Shown here: in pieces, positions 18,201-27,760 of the stretch
Layout: every line of letters begins with the position of its first letter
Numbering within the stretch: the stretch's first letter is position 1
Assembly: GCA_905221605.1 (NCBI GenBank)
Contig: CAJNDS010000209.1
Location: 64,001-128,000, forward strand
DNA: 64,000 nucleotides
Direction of reading: 5' to 3'
Source of the DNA: Symbiodinium natans
Lineage: Eukaryota > Sar > Dinophyceae > Suessiales > Symbiodiniaceae
Position numbers and translations under genes: made by a program
The notes under the pieces: model-generated
What the model was told of the DNA's origin: nothing
The model's database searches: none
What the model saw: only the letters and a program-made list of their open reading frames with translations

Positions 18201-19801
18201 AGTAATTAGTGAGCGCAAAAGAGCTTCTCTGCTTGTTTTGTCAAAAGCTTGAGAGAGATCTAGTGAGAAGGTGAAGCCTCCGATTAGGTCCGGCTTGCCC
18301 TTCGTGCGCTTGGGAGTGCAGAATCTGTCTGGTGCTCGGGATCGAAGCATGGCACGGAGGCCAATTACCCGGAGTTGGGCATCGGCGATACCGCGTCCTG
18401 GAATGTAGGCAAATTGAGGGGAAGCAAAGTGGGCCTTCTTGAAGAGAGGGTCAAGTCTTCTCCTAGCCTCAGAGGCTATTCCTTTGCCATCTGGCCTAAT
18501 GATGCCCAGCGGTCGCAAGTTCTCCGGCTTAGAGGCTGGTTTAGAGGGCTTGGGTATGAAGCTAAGGTCTGCTGACTTGGCTGTTATGGGCAGCGAGGGT
18601 GGCTCGGCTGGATTCATTGGTGCTGTGTTATGCTGAGGCTCGCGCTTCCCTTGGCAGGAGGTGACCTCGCACGCCTGATGGGTCGGAGCGGGAGGCGGAG
18701 GCACCGCTTCGAGATAGTCGCAGTAGTTATTGGCCACAGTGGAAGCACAAAGGCGGTACATGGATGCGGGGGCAGATCCCTGCGGTACTGCCTTTTCCGG
18801 CTTTATAGAGGCTATGCCTTTGGACAGACTACTTTTGTCCAGCTTGGGCAAGGCTTGGCCTACGCCACTAGCTAGGGGAGGATGCGAGGAGAAGATGGAA
18901 AGACTATGTCTCTTTAACTCTGCCAGTCCCTCAGGCTCAGTTAGGATGCGGCCGCATGGCGATCTGAGGCAGACTCTTGGTGCAGGAGACCAAGGAGCTA
19001 CATGCTTTAAGGAGCGATATGCCGCATGTGGATCTCGTTTGACCTTCTCAGAAATCTCTTTCAAAGTTCGATGAGTTCTTTCTCGGGCCTGATTCTTTAT
19101 CTGGATGGCATGTGCCTTGGCTGCCTCGTCCAGCGAGCGCTGAGCCTGTTTGAGGTGCTCGATGCGAGCCATCTTATTTATGACGTCGTCCTCACGTTTT
19201 AGGTTTCGCAGTGCGGTCTGCCGATGGTTATGAAGCCGCCACAGAGGTTGTGCTGTCGGAGCTGCGTCCGAGCTGCCTGCTTCTGGGTCCCTCGGCTGGA
19301 AAGTCTTGGCATGTTCGAGAAGAAGCTCGTTGACCTCATCAGGGTGAAGAGGCTCGCCATTCTTCTGCGCTCGGAGTTTGTCGACATCCTTTGCTACTTG
19401 CTCCCGCAGGGTTTGGGCCAGAGGAGTGTTTTGTCTAACATGGTGAGCCAGTAGGGACTTTTGTTTGGGAGGGACTGCCGGTTGAGTTTTGGTCGAGAAC
19501 GGGTGTCTCCAGACCTTCTTGAGGGGTACTGCCGTCCTGAGTGGCANNNNNNNNNNNNNNNNNNNNNNNNNNNNNNNNNNNNNNNNNNNNNNNNNNNNNN
19601 NNNNNNNNNNNNNNNNNNNNNNNNNNNNNNNNNNNNNNNNNNNNNNTAGGGCTTCATGTGGCAAAGCTTTGCACTAAAGTCACAGAAGCCCTGAGGTCCC
19701 ACCTCAAGGGAGTTGGTCTCGGCCAGGCGCTCCATGACGCTTCGCTCGGCCTGTGCCAGGGAGGCGTAGGGCTTAAGATGTTTAAGGTAAGGGGGATACA
19801 C
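15207..19801 (-). CDS. Non-LTR-type reverse transcriptase fused to C2H2 fingers and a USP-like domain (partial, contains gap)
   Basis: Open from the stop at 15207 up to the gap. N-terminal residues continue beyond the gap (19647-19801, MYPPYLKHLKPYASLAQAERS and on), but gap length and frame are unknown. Domains: a charged helical region (19.5-18.7 kb). Then a full RT: NLRPLGI near 18.5 kb, FAYIPGRGIADAQ, box A SLDLSQAFD near 18.26 kb, box B GIKQGCKLAPSLFS, box C FADD near 17.97 kb, and FKYLGV near 17.65 kb. Then zinc fingers (CCGKVF...H...H near 17.05 kb, CSHCQ near 16.93 kb, CLLCD near 16.58 kb, CPACG near 16.43 kb). The C-terminal part resembles ubiquitin-specific proteases: NLCYAISVLQ (Cys box, about 15.97 kb), SDALEYLTFLL, FVSLPRF, SGHYRSF (His box, about 15.34 kb), then GDDS and AYLLLLQRL. 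No endonuclease domain is visible; it could lie in the gap. Hairpins 20, 21 and 22 are translated in frame between domains. Confidence 0.85.
16759..16800 (-). repeat. Palindromic hairpin repeat, copy 20 (inside coding sequence)
   Basis: Core 16768-16786 (CAG variant at its 3' end) with perfect 7-base outer arms AGCTCCT/AGGAGCT and an inner GGC/GCC pair. It reads SEVSSS in frame, between the second and third zinc fingers. Confidence 0.85.
17228..17250 (-). repeat. Palindromic hairpin repeat, copy 21 (inside coding sequence)
   Basis: Core 17230-17248 with one substitution and short AGC/GCT arms. It reads SAVTSC in frame, between the RT and the first zinc finger. Confidence 0.75.
18653..18675 (-). 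repeat. Palindromic hairpin repeat, copy 22 (inside coding sequence)
   Basis: Core 18655-18673 with two substitutions and short GGC/GCC arms. It reads CEVTSC in frame, just N-terminal to the RT domain. Confidence 0.75.
19547..19646. other. Assembly gap (100 N)
   Basis: Exactly 100 N, the usual placeholder for a gap of unknown length. It interrupts the N-terminal part of the reverse-transcriptase gene, and the linkage of the two sides depends on scaffolding. Confidence 0.99.
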
Positions 19802-20002
19802 TGGGGATACTGCAGGGCGATTGTTTGTTTTTGGGGCTTATCGAGACTGTCGGGTGTGAAAGATATGACCGCACAGGCGGCGTAGGGCTTCCGCAGTCCG
19901 CAGGCCATGTCTGTGTCTGGGCTTGGGCTTGGGTGGTAGGCGGCTTAGTTCCAGGCTTCCCTGTCAAAAGCTGTGCCTGCTGCACAGCCGCCGATAAGCT
20001 GC

Positions 20003-20423
20003 CTATCCTGCAGCAAGTAAGGCAGCTGGTCTTCTGATCAGTACGGGGTACGTCGGTACATCATCCTTTTGTCCCTTCCTTTGTTGTTTCTTTTTGTTTT
20101 TTTGGGGGGGAGGGGTGGGGGGTGTCCTTCTTTCGTACTCCTTCACAACCCGCTGCACCACAGCGGCACGACGTGGCGCCGCCATGTGGCTCTTAGCCGT
20201 CTGGTTTGCCATGTCCACGATGCCGGTGTACTGCATATCAGAGGGCAGGCCTGTGAGGGCTGTAGATGTTGTGTCCTGCAAGGCCTCTTGCACTTGGAGG
20301 TCTTGTCCGGACGTCAGGAAGGCTTCTAAACTGCCATCCTCAACCGCTTCAAGCAAGCTGGCAGCCATGCGATTCCGGATGTCCTGACAGTCTGGCAGGT
20401 GGGCTAAACACAACACTAATTGC
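20003..20423 (-). CDS. 3' exon of the 34-residue-repeat protein
   Basis: A minus-strand frame ending at 20003. It carries one more diverged copy of the repeat seen in the large exon upstream (RNRMAASLLEAVEDGSLEAFL), then a unique tail: a helical VVQRVVKEYERR, a PPTPPP stretch and a basic KNKKKQQRKGQKDD segment. A short intron (about 20424-20460) with GTATAG- or GTAGGAG-type donors and a TTGCAG acceptor plausibly joins it to the next exon; exact splice sites are not certain. The function of the protein is unknown. Confidence 0.6.
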
Positions 20424-20456
20424 AATTCTGCAATGAGACTCCTACTGTACATGCTC

Positions 20457-21638
20457 CTATACAGTCTGAATGTCCTCCATCGGCTTGTCGCTGCCCTTCC
20501 GCATGGTGCGTTCCAGTGCTTCTTCAAGCGTTCCATCATCAGCTGCAAGCAGCAATCCATCGGCAATCTTCTTGCGAACTCGGTCAATCTCCACTTCTCG
20601 GCCTTTTTGAGCCAGTACTGCTTCCAATCTTCCACTCTCAGCAGCAGCCAGAAGGCTCGCACCTGTTGCCTTTCGCACTCGCTCGAGATCTTCCTTCTTG
20701 TTCTGCTCTGCCGTTAGCGTGCGCTCCAGTCGCCCATCCTCTGCAGCTGCAAGTATACTCGCTGCTGTTGCCTTGCGTAACCGTTCGCGATCTTCCTTCT
20801 TTTGCTGCTCTCGGCTCAGTGCCTGCTCGAGGCGCCCATCCTCTGCGGCTGCAAGTAGGACGGACGCCGCTGCTCCTCGCACTCGCTCACGCTCTTGCTT
20901 CCTCTGCTGCTGCTCCAAGAGTACTTGCTCCAGTCGCCCATCCTCTGCAGCTGCCAGTATGGTGGCGGCCGCTGCTCCCCGCACTCGCTCGCGATCTTGC
21001 TTCTTCTGCTGCTCCACGCGAAGTGCTTGCTCCAGCCGCCCGTCCTCTGCGGCTGCAAGTATGGTGGCGGCTGCTGCTTCCCGCACCCGCTCGGTCTCTT
21101 GCTTCTTCTGCTGCTCCAAGCTGAGTGCTCTCTCCAGTCGTCCATCCTCTGCGGCTGCAAGTATTCTCTCTCCCGTTGCCTTCCGCATGCGCTCGAGGTC
21201 TTCTCTCTTCTTCTGCCCTGAAGAGAGTGTGCGCTCCAGGCGCCCATCCTCTGCCGCTGCAAGAATGCTGGCTGCCGCGGCTTTCCGCACGCGCTCGAGA
21301 TCTTGTCTGTGCAGCTCCTGGGACAGGGCACGCTCAAGTCGACCGTCTTCGGCAGCAGCCAACATGCTGCGTGCCATCTTCTGGCGGATGAGCTCCATCT
21401 GGTCTGCTTGGGCTGTCGGAGGGCGGGCGAGGATTTGCTCCAGGCGGCCATCTTCCGCTGCACTCGTCAGGTCATTGACCAGCTTCCGGCGCAGTCTCTC
21501 CATGGCAGCCTGCTTGTCCTCCACAGGGCAAGAGCAGTGCAAGAACCCTCCCATCCCACGTTCCCGGCTGTATGCAAACTCCCTGGCCTGATCGCTTGTC
21601 AGATCGTCGGCAAAGGCCTCACGGGGCAACGCTCCCAA
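20457..21638 (-). CDS. Large exon: protein of about eleven 34-residue repeats
   Basis: An open frame of 393 codons. Most of it is a tandem array with period 34 residues (102 bases). The consensus is RVRKAAAASILAAAEDGRLE, then RALS-EQQKKEDLE: an Ala-rich helix, an almost invariant EDGRLE turn, and a charged helix. It predicts a long helical or solenoid-like rod. No enzyme motif is seen. The 5' end (MGALPREAFADDLT region, with CSCPVEDK) has no ATG, so this is probably an internal exon. Related EDG-LE units occur upstream (near 22.05 and 22.35 kb) and downstream (20.3 kb), so the gene spans at least 20.0-22.4 kb. The 102-base DNA periodicity may drive copy-number changes. Confidence 0.75.
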   Translation of the reverse strand: MGALPREAFADDLTSDQAREFAYSRERGMGGFLHCSCPVEDKQAAMERLRRKLVNDLTSAAEDGRLEQILARPPTAQADQMELIRQKMARSMLAAAEDGRLERALSQELHRQDLERVRKAAAASILAAAEDGRLERTLSSGQKKREDLERMRKATGERILAAAEDGRLERALSLEQQKKQETERVREAAAATILAAAEDGRLEQALRVEQQKKQDRERVRGAAAATILAAAEDGRLEQVLLEQQQRKQERERVRGAAASVLLAAAEDGRLEQALSREQQKKEDRERLRKATAASILAAAEDGRLERTLTAEQNKKEDLERVRKATGASLLAAAESGRLEAVLAQKGREVEIDRVRKKIADGLLLAADDGTLEEALERTMRKGSDKPMEDIQTV

Positions 21639-22019
21639 AAGTTATGGCGGTTCCCGATGTTCATTCGTGTTCCGAAAATTCGCCTCGGCTGTGACCGAAG
21701 GAAGGCATTCAGAGGTTCTCATATGTTTATAGGAACACCATGTTCCTCGATCTCTTGCTCTCCACCCCCCCTGCGTTTTGGAGACCACGCACCTATAGGC
21801 ACCCAAGACCCAAACCCTTCAAAGATGGGCGACCCGTGTTTGGGGACACCCCTGCACCCTGAAGCCCTGAACCTTAAGTCCCAAACCCCCTCAACTCGCG
21901 ACTCCGAGGCCAACTGCGATCCTTCTACAGGCTCTTCGGGGGGAGGAGGCGGACGCGCAGCGCTCAACTACTGAAGGTCTTCTGCGCCTTGGGTCTTTTT
22001 TGCGTTAAATTCTGATCCT

Positions 22020-22420
22020 TCGGACCCTCTTGCGGCCCTGGCCTCGGACAGCACACGCTCCAAGGTGCCATCCTGGCCGCTCGGCTCTCACACCGGATCT
22101 CTCTGAGAGCTTCGGGGCTCTGAGAGTTTATGAGTTTATTGGTGCTTCGATCTTGCATCGAGCCGTGCAAGCTTTGCAAGATGTCAAGATGTGCGCAGTC
22201 GCGGGGTCCGCAGCACCTGCACCCATGCTAAACCCTTAAAAGCCTTAACACCAAGTGGTCCATGCAATGGAAAAACACTAACCCGACAACTCGCAGAACC
22301 CATCCTCCAGCGCGCCCTCCAACGCTGCTCGCAGCAGGGCCTTGCGCTTCTCCATCTCCTCCAAGGAAGGAAGGCCGGGAGTCAGGACAAACCACGGTCG
22401 CGGCGTTGGGGGGCTTGGCT
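22020..22420 (-). other. Candidate upstream exons of the 34-residue-repeat gene
   Basis: Two short minus-strand stretches read as diverged repeat units: GQDGTLERVLSEARAARG near 22.05 kb, and LEEMEKRKALLRAALEGALE followed by DGF near 22.35 kb. Both keep the D-G then L-E or F pattern and Ala/Leu-rich helix of the main array. Splice sites were not established. Confidence 0.4.
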
Positions 22421-22768
22421 TGGCCCAGGGCGGCTTGTGAGGTCGTTGCCATCCCCCGTAGCTACCGAACTAGTGCAAAGCCCTTCGAAGCCTATGCCAG
22501 TCAATGCCGTGCTTCGGTAACACAGCTCACGGGAAGTCTCAGCCGCACTTGAGAAACACTTTCCGATGTGAGGTGGAAAGCATGGCATGGGAGAGCAGAC
22601 GGACCACCCAGCTGCTGGGAAACCAAATCCCTTGAACCCCGGCCCCAACTCCGTTGCTGCTACTATGCTACTACTGCATTCTTCTTCTGCGGGCACGAGC
22701 CAGCTAAACTTTAAACTTACCGCGGCAAGACCTTAAGCCCCTACACTACCTTGAACCCCTAACCGAGG

Positions 22769-23425
22769 AGAACCTGAACACACAAGATGATCCCCACAGC
22801 CGCTCCGGCCTCGGGTGTCGGCTTGGCCTTGGCCTTGGCCTGGGCCTTGGCCTTGGACTCTGCCCGCTGCGCGCGACCGCGCTGGATGGCCTGCTTGGCG
22901 AAGGATCCCTGGCACCTATGTCCCTACATGTGTTTTGAGAAGCCGAGCCTACTCTTGGGGTTCCCTTTGTAGGGGGCCTGTCACCTTTCGAGAAGCTCCG
23001 TGATGAGGAATAGCTATACACAGCAGATGGCCCATGCACAAACCATAATGTGGAACGAGCCCACGCCTGTTCCCATAATGGCAACAAGAACGCTGTGGCC
23101 ATACATTCGGCAAACAGCGATGGGGTTGAACACACCATCCACTGCACCGCTGATTTTAGGGAAATTACGAAAAAAAATTCGGCGTCTTGCGATGCCGGGT
23201 TCCCCTGGATGGGAACTGGCCTGGATCCTTGCGGCTGCTTCCGCTTTCTGCCTGGCTCGCTCCTCCTCCTGGTCAGACAAAATCCACAACGAAGCCTTCT
23301 TTGAAGGGCTTGCATGGGTTCAAAGAGTTTTGCGCATTTGCAGGCTCGCAAAGTCAAGTCTCAGTGGGCACGCTTTTGCCTGTCCTCCAGGTTGCGTAGC
23401 GGAAGTGGCAGCGGCATGAACAAGC
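22769..23425 (-). repeat. Direct duplication, copy 1 (of a Lys/Ala-rich gene segment)
   Basis: About 0.65 kb that recurs at 24161-24806 with moderate divergence and small indels. On the minus strand it holds two coding-like pieces: MQALQRRLRCGFLSDQEEER, continuing into RARQKAEAAARIQASS (an IQ-like helix); and FAKQAIQRGRAQRAESKAKA, continuing as an (AK)n run encoded by TTGGCC hexamers. The hexamer run is longer here than in copy 2. The gene is not recognised. Confidence 0.8.
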
Positions 23426-23639
23426 TGCCGACCGACGGAAGAAACTTGAAGGGAATTGGCGCAGCCTGACAACAGAATGCTGGTCGTGCACTTGGTAGCT
23501 TTCCACGTACGTAAGACATAGCCCACAGAACGAACCCAATCTGCAGCTGACGTGTCGCAGAGCTGGGAAGCCACATCCCCCCACCTCCGTTGATCATGTC
23601 TTGAAACACTGAACCGTTTGGCATCCAAGCTCCGTCAGA

Positions 23640-24150
23640 CCCTTACACGGCTTAAGCCTTAAACCCCTAAACATTAAGCCGCTTGAACTTAAACCTTGAA
23701 CCCCTTAAACCCTGCACCGTAAACCCTAACGTTATAAACCTTAAGCCCCCTACACCCTAAAGCTTGAACCCCCAAGCGTTAAAGCACTTAAACGTTTAAA
23801 CCAACCTGATGAACTTAACCTTTTAAACCAAAAAGATTGGACCCCCAAATGCTGTACACCATAAACACCTGAAGACCTACATCTTAAACCCCGAAACCCC
23901 TACACCTTACACCTCAAACCCCTAAAACGTAAACCACTCAAACCTTAGCCGTTAGGAGAAACTTAAACCCCTTCCTCCCTTTCTTTCCGCATCCGGGCTA
24001 TGATGTCCTTGCCGGAAAGAGTCAGCAACACCTTAAACCCGAAACCTTATCCCTCTAGATCAAACAAACCATTAACCTTAGACCCGTTAAACCCTAAGCC
24101 CGTAAGCATTATAAACACCGTTAACCCCTTCAACCCTATGTCTATTGATC
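23640..24150. repeat. Degenerate telomere-like CCCTAAA/CCTTAAA block
   Basis: About 500 bases built from irregular words such as AAACCCCTAAAC, CTTAAACC and TAAACCCTAA, without a fixed period. The dinoflagellate/plant-type telomere repeat is TTTAGGG (CCCTAAA), so this resembles strongly decayed interstitial telomeric sequence. One coding-like stretch on the minus strand (LSGKDIIARMRKEREEG near 23.97-24.03 kb) interrupts it. Confidence 0.6.
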
Positions 24151-24160
24151 CTTGCACCGG

Positions 24161-24806
24161 AGAACCTGAATATACAAGATGATCCCCACAACCGCTCCGG
24201 CCTCGGGTGTCGGCTTGGCCTTGGCCTTGGCCTTGGCCTCTGCCCGCTGCGCCCGACCGCGCTGGATGGCCTGCTTGGCGAAGGATCTCTGGCACCTACG
24301 TCCCTACATGTCTTTTGAGAAGCCCAACCTATTCTTGGGGTTCCCCTTTTGGGGAACCTGTCACCTTGGAGAATCTCTGTGATGAGGAGTAGCTCTACAG
24401 TCTACAGCCATGCACAAACCATCAGGTAGGAGGAGCCCAGGCTCCTGTGAAAGAACGCTGTGGCCATACATTCGGCAAACAGCGATGGGGTTGAACACAC
24501 CATCCACTGCACCGCTGATTTTCGGGAAATTACGAAAAAAAATCGGCGTCTTGCGATGCCTGGTTCCCCTGGACGGGAACTGGCCTGGATCCTTGCGGCT
24601 GCTTCCGCTTTCTGCCTGGCTCGCTCCTCCTCCTGGTCAGACAAAAATCCACAACGAAGCCTTCTTTGAAGGGCTTGCATGGGTTCAAAGAGTTTTGCAC
24701 GTTTGCAGGCTCGCAAAGTCAAGTCTCAGTGGGCACGCTTTTGCCTGTCCTCCAGGTTGCGTAGCGGAAGTGGCAGCGGCATGAACAAGCTGCCGACCGA
24801 CGGAAG
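24161..24806 (-). repeat. Direct duplication, copy 2
   Basis: Second copy of the segment at 22769-23425, with the same two coding-like pieces and a shorter TTGGCC hexamer run. It is separated from copy 1 by the telomere-like block. Confidence 0.8.
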
Positions 24807-24897
24807 GTGTTCGAACTGCGTGTCGGCCTGTGTACCAGTAGCACAAGCTGGACCACCTTTTCGAGGTGCCTGCTTACTTCGAATGGGTACTTTAGCG

Positions 24898-24913
24898 TGT
24901 GTGTGTGTGTGCG
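24898..24913 (+). repeat. Short (GT)n microsatellite
   Basis: About seven GT dinucleotides, just downstream of the second duplicated segment. Confidence 0.8.
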
Positions 24914-26600
24914 CGGTTACCAGTTGGGCTCAGTAGTAGTACAGGGAACGAACGCTCGTTTACATGCTAATACCCTTCGAATCCCAGGCATCAGGTGCTC
25001 GCATGCACTGAGACTGGATCACAACCAATCTTCAACGCAATATCTGCTGAGGTCGGGCCACAGTCACTGAGGTCTGACCATGAAGCGACTGAAATCGACT
25101 AAAACAAAGTGCCCTCTTCCCGGGCTTTGAACATTCACATCATGGCTCCAAAACTCGTCCGCTAGTGCTCTTTGAAGCCTGGACACAACATGTCCAGGTG
25201 GGCGCCAAGGCCACAAACTTCTATCGAAATTATCCATAAGATCCTGACTTGCAGAACCTCTGGGTTGGTCTGTCCTTGGCAATTCGGCATTCTCCTCTTA
25301 CTTTGTACAGTTCTCTTGAACTGATGCAAATCCGATAGGGTGCATCGGGCCTGCTTGTCCACCCTGGCCGCCCTCAAGGAGACCTGGGCTGCCTCCAGCG
25401 CCCCCGAAAGCGACGAGGTAAGGAGAGCCTGGCCCAGCCGAACCTGGCCGAGAGGGCTTGTCGACCCGGAACCCGTTTTCAGAAGTCTTTGACAAAACCT
25501 GGGGTGCGTTTAAACAAAGGATCCAAGAAGGTCTGCTGGGATGTGGAAGGGGAGTTTTGGACTTCAGAGCTAGGCAGTCGGTCTCACTTCGAATTGTTGG
25601 CGGATTCTGCTGGGATGTGTACGATTGGAGCTTCGTCGGGCTGTGGACTGCAAGGTCAGGATGGGACACAGCAATCGAATCAAAAATTGTTGCACTGGAG
25701 CAAGTGGAGCTTCAAGTTGGGTATCTGGGGAGCTTCCTCTTGGGCGGTTTGGCACGGGCTGACGGCGCTTGTTGGGCATGATGCCGCCGGAGAGGACAAC
25801 AGCCACGAAAGTTTCAGAAGCAAAGTGCATCACTGCCATTCGGATTGAAATAGTTAAGTAGCCGATATGGCAGCGTTCCAGAATTGCTGCCTGTCCCTCG
25901 GTGAGGAGGCAAAGTCAGCTGGCAGCACACCGAGCCAGCCAAGTTGGTGTCGGTCGCAGGCATCTTGGAATGAATCCCCTTGTGAAAAAGGACTGGTCTA
26001 AAGCCAACGACGTCCAACACCTTGGCTTCTGCCAAAGAATGTCTTCCTCGCCAACCTATCGAGCTCCAAAACGACGAGTCTGAACGGCAAAGTTGACCCA
26101 CGAACCAACGCAGACCCACGTACCAGCCCCCTAAACCCCAAATCCCGAAGCCGAAAAGCCCCTCCCCCCCCCTCAATACCACCCTACCTAACAGTCCTTA
26201 AAAGGGATTGCAGCAACGGCTACTGGAATCCCTACTAAGGACTGTTCGTATCAGGGGGAACATCCCAACATATACCCCAAAAGCCGAAACCTTGCTTCTT
26301 TCTTCCGAATCTGGTGTGGGCCGCACCTTGAGCTCCTCCAGGCCAGCCTTGGCTACGAAGCCATTGAACATCTCCTGGGCTTCATTTGTGTGGTTTAGGC
26401 TTAGGGTTTTAGTCCTGTTTGCCTACTCAGTCACCATCATCAACATCATTTCTCACAAATATAATGACAGAACACACCCAGCACTTGGGTGTTCGGGATG
26501 TCGGTTTTGTTTACCGTTTCTCGTCTTTTTAGAGTGCTTAAGGACATTGTTTGCGCTTTCTTGATTTTCGATGCATCCCGGAAAGCCACGAATGATTAAT
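24914..26600 (-). other. Exon/intron-like region with candidate exons
   Basis: Two minus-strand pieces look coding: SLSGALEAAQVSLRAARVDK (about 25.35-25.44 kb), followed by a GT donor-like site, and EAQEMFNGFVAKAGLEELKV, continuing RPTPDSEERSK (about 26.29-26.38 kb). They may be exons of the same gene as the duplicated segments. The rest shows nothing recognisable. Confidence 0.35.
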
Positions 26601-27760
26601 CCAGCGAAACGTTAAGAAACAAGTAGCACAATAATAGGAATTCACAATAGCTTTTCAAACCAAAACACTAGCAAAGCAATAGAGAAAAAGTAGACCCAAA
26701 ATTGGGCTGGGAAATAGGCCCCTGGAAAACGAATAGCTCCAACAATAGCTTAAACATCGAAAAAAGGGAAAAACTAGCGAGCTGTGCTACTGTTGCTATT
26801 TTTGCTCTATATATTTGCTATGTTCATCGCTAATTTCGTTCTATATGCTTCTTGTGAGGCTTACTGGTTTTTCCTGCATGTTTCATCATGCTTCCTATGT
26901 GAAACTCCTATTCTTGCACCTATTCCATTCCTATGTTTTGCTAAATGGCTATTTTGGGAAAATCTGGCCCTAATTTCTTTCCTAATTATCGCTACAGTAA
27001 TCATGTAACATACGTCTGATCTTTCCATCTATCTCGCCCTCACACTGCTAGGCTTGCGCAGCGTAGCTTTTGCACTTGGATTCTGGGCCTCGGGGGGGGA
27101 GGGGGAGGGGGGCTTCAAGGGTGAGATTGTTACGCGTAGCGCTTCTGTGCTTCGATGCAGGTACCTCGTCAGGCTTACGTAGCCTACACAGCCCCTGGCT
27201 TAGGTAGCAACTCATGGACGAATCGGAGCACCGAGTGTAATCGAAGCGTGCGAGGCGAATCGGTAGCACGCTCGCACGGGAACAAGCCTGAAAGGGCCAG
27301 AGGCAGGTGGTCATGGGAAGCCACGGAGACCCGGGCAAGTAAAAGAACAAAAGGAACATCCAGAAGGCCCTCCTTGCCGGTCCTGGGGAGGCCCCATGCT
27401 TCAGGACACGAAGCATTCCTCATGATGTACGTTTTTAGTCCCTCCGCACCTGCTTTCAGACGGTGTTGCTTTGGACCCCAAGCACCTCGAAGCTCCCCGA
27501 AGGGCTGATAACATAATACTGTAAACATACAACTAACACAATACTCGGCAAGCACAAAAAGTACAATAGTACAATGATACAATACTACAATAACACATGT
27601 AATAGCACAATAATACACTGATGCAACAATGCAATGGTACTATTCTATACCAAAGGTAATGATACAATTATAGAAAAATGACAGAATTATGTACTGAGAT
27701 GCTGATATGATAATGCGAGAAGATTAACCTACCAACAGCCTGATGTCATACTATATACCA
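26600..27760. repeat. AT-rich cryptic repeats (AATAGC / ACAATA words)
   Basis: Low-complexity AT-rich DNA. AATAGC words dominate 26620-26760, GCTATT-like words 26780-26960, and ACAATA/AATAGTAC words 27525-27720. A 74-codon hydrophobic plus-strand frame (26784-27008) is probably a by-product of the composition. The reverse-complement word TATTGT recurs at 58.0-58.1 kb. Confidence 0.5.

Noticed and set aside
2387-18675. The 19-base repeat as a nuclear-receptor-like AGGTCA site or a promoter box
   Set aside because: It occurs after stop codons and inside coding regions as often as before starts, always in one orientation, and with paired arms. A simple factor-binding site would not explain the arms.
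20698-21591. 297-codon plus-strand Ser/Arg/Ala-rich frame opposite the repeat protein
   Set aside because: It is the complement of the regular 102-bp array; the minus frame has the conserved EDGRLE pattern and a plausible intron.
23640-24150. A true telomere or chromosome end
   Set aside because: The words are too irregular, there is no perfect TTTAGGG array, and gene-like DNA continues on both sides.
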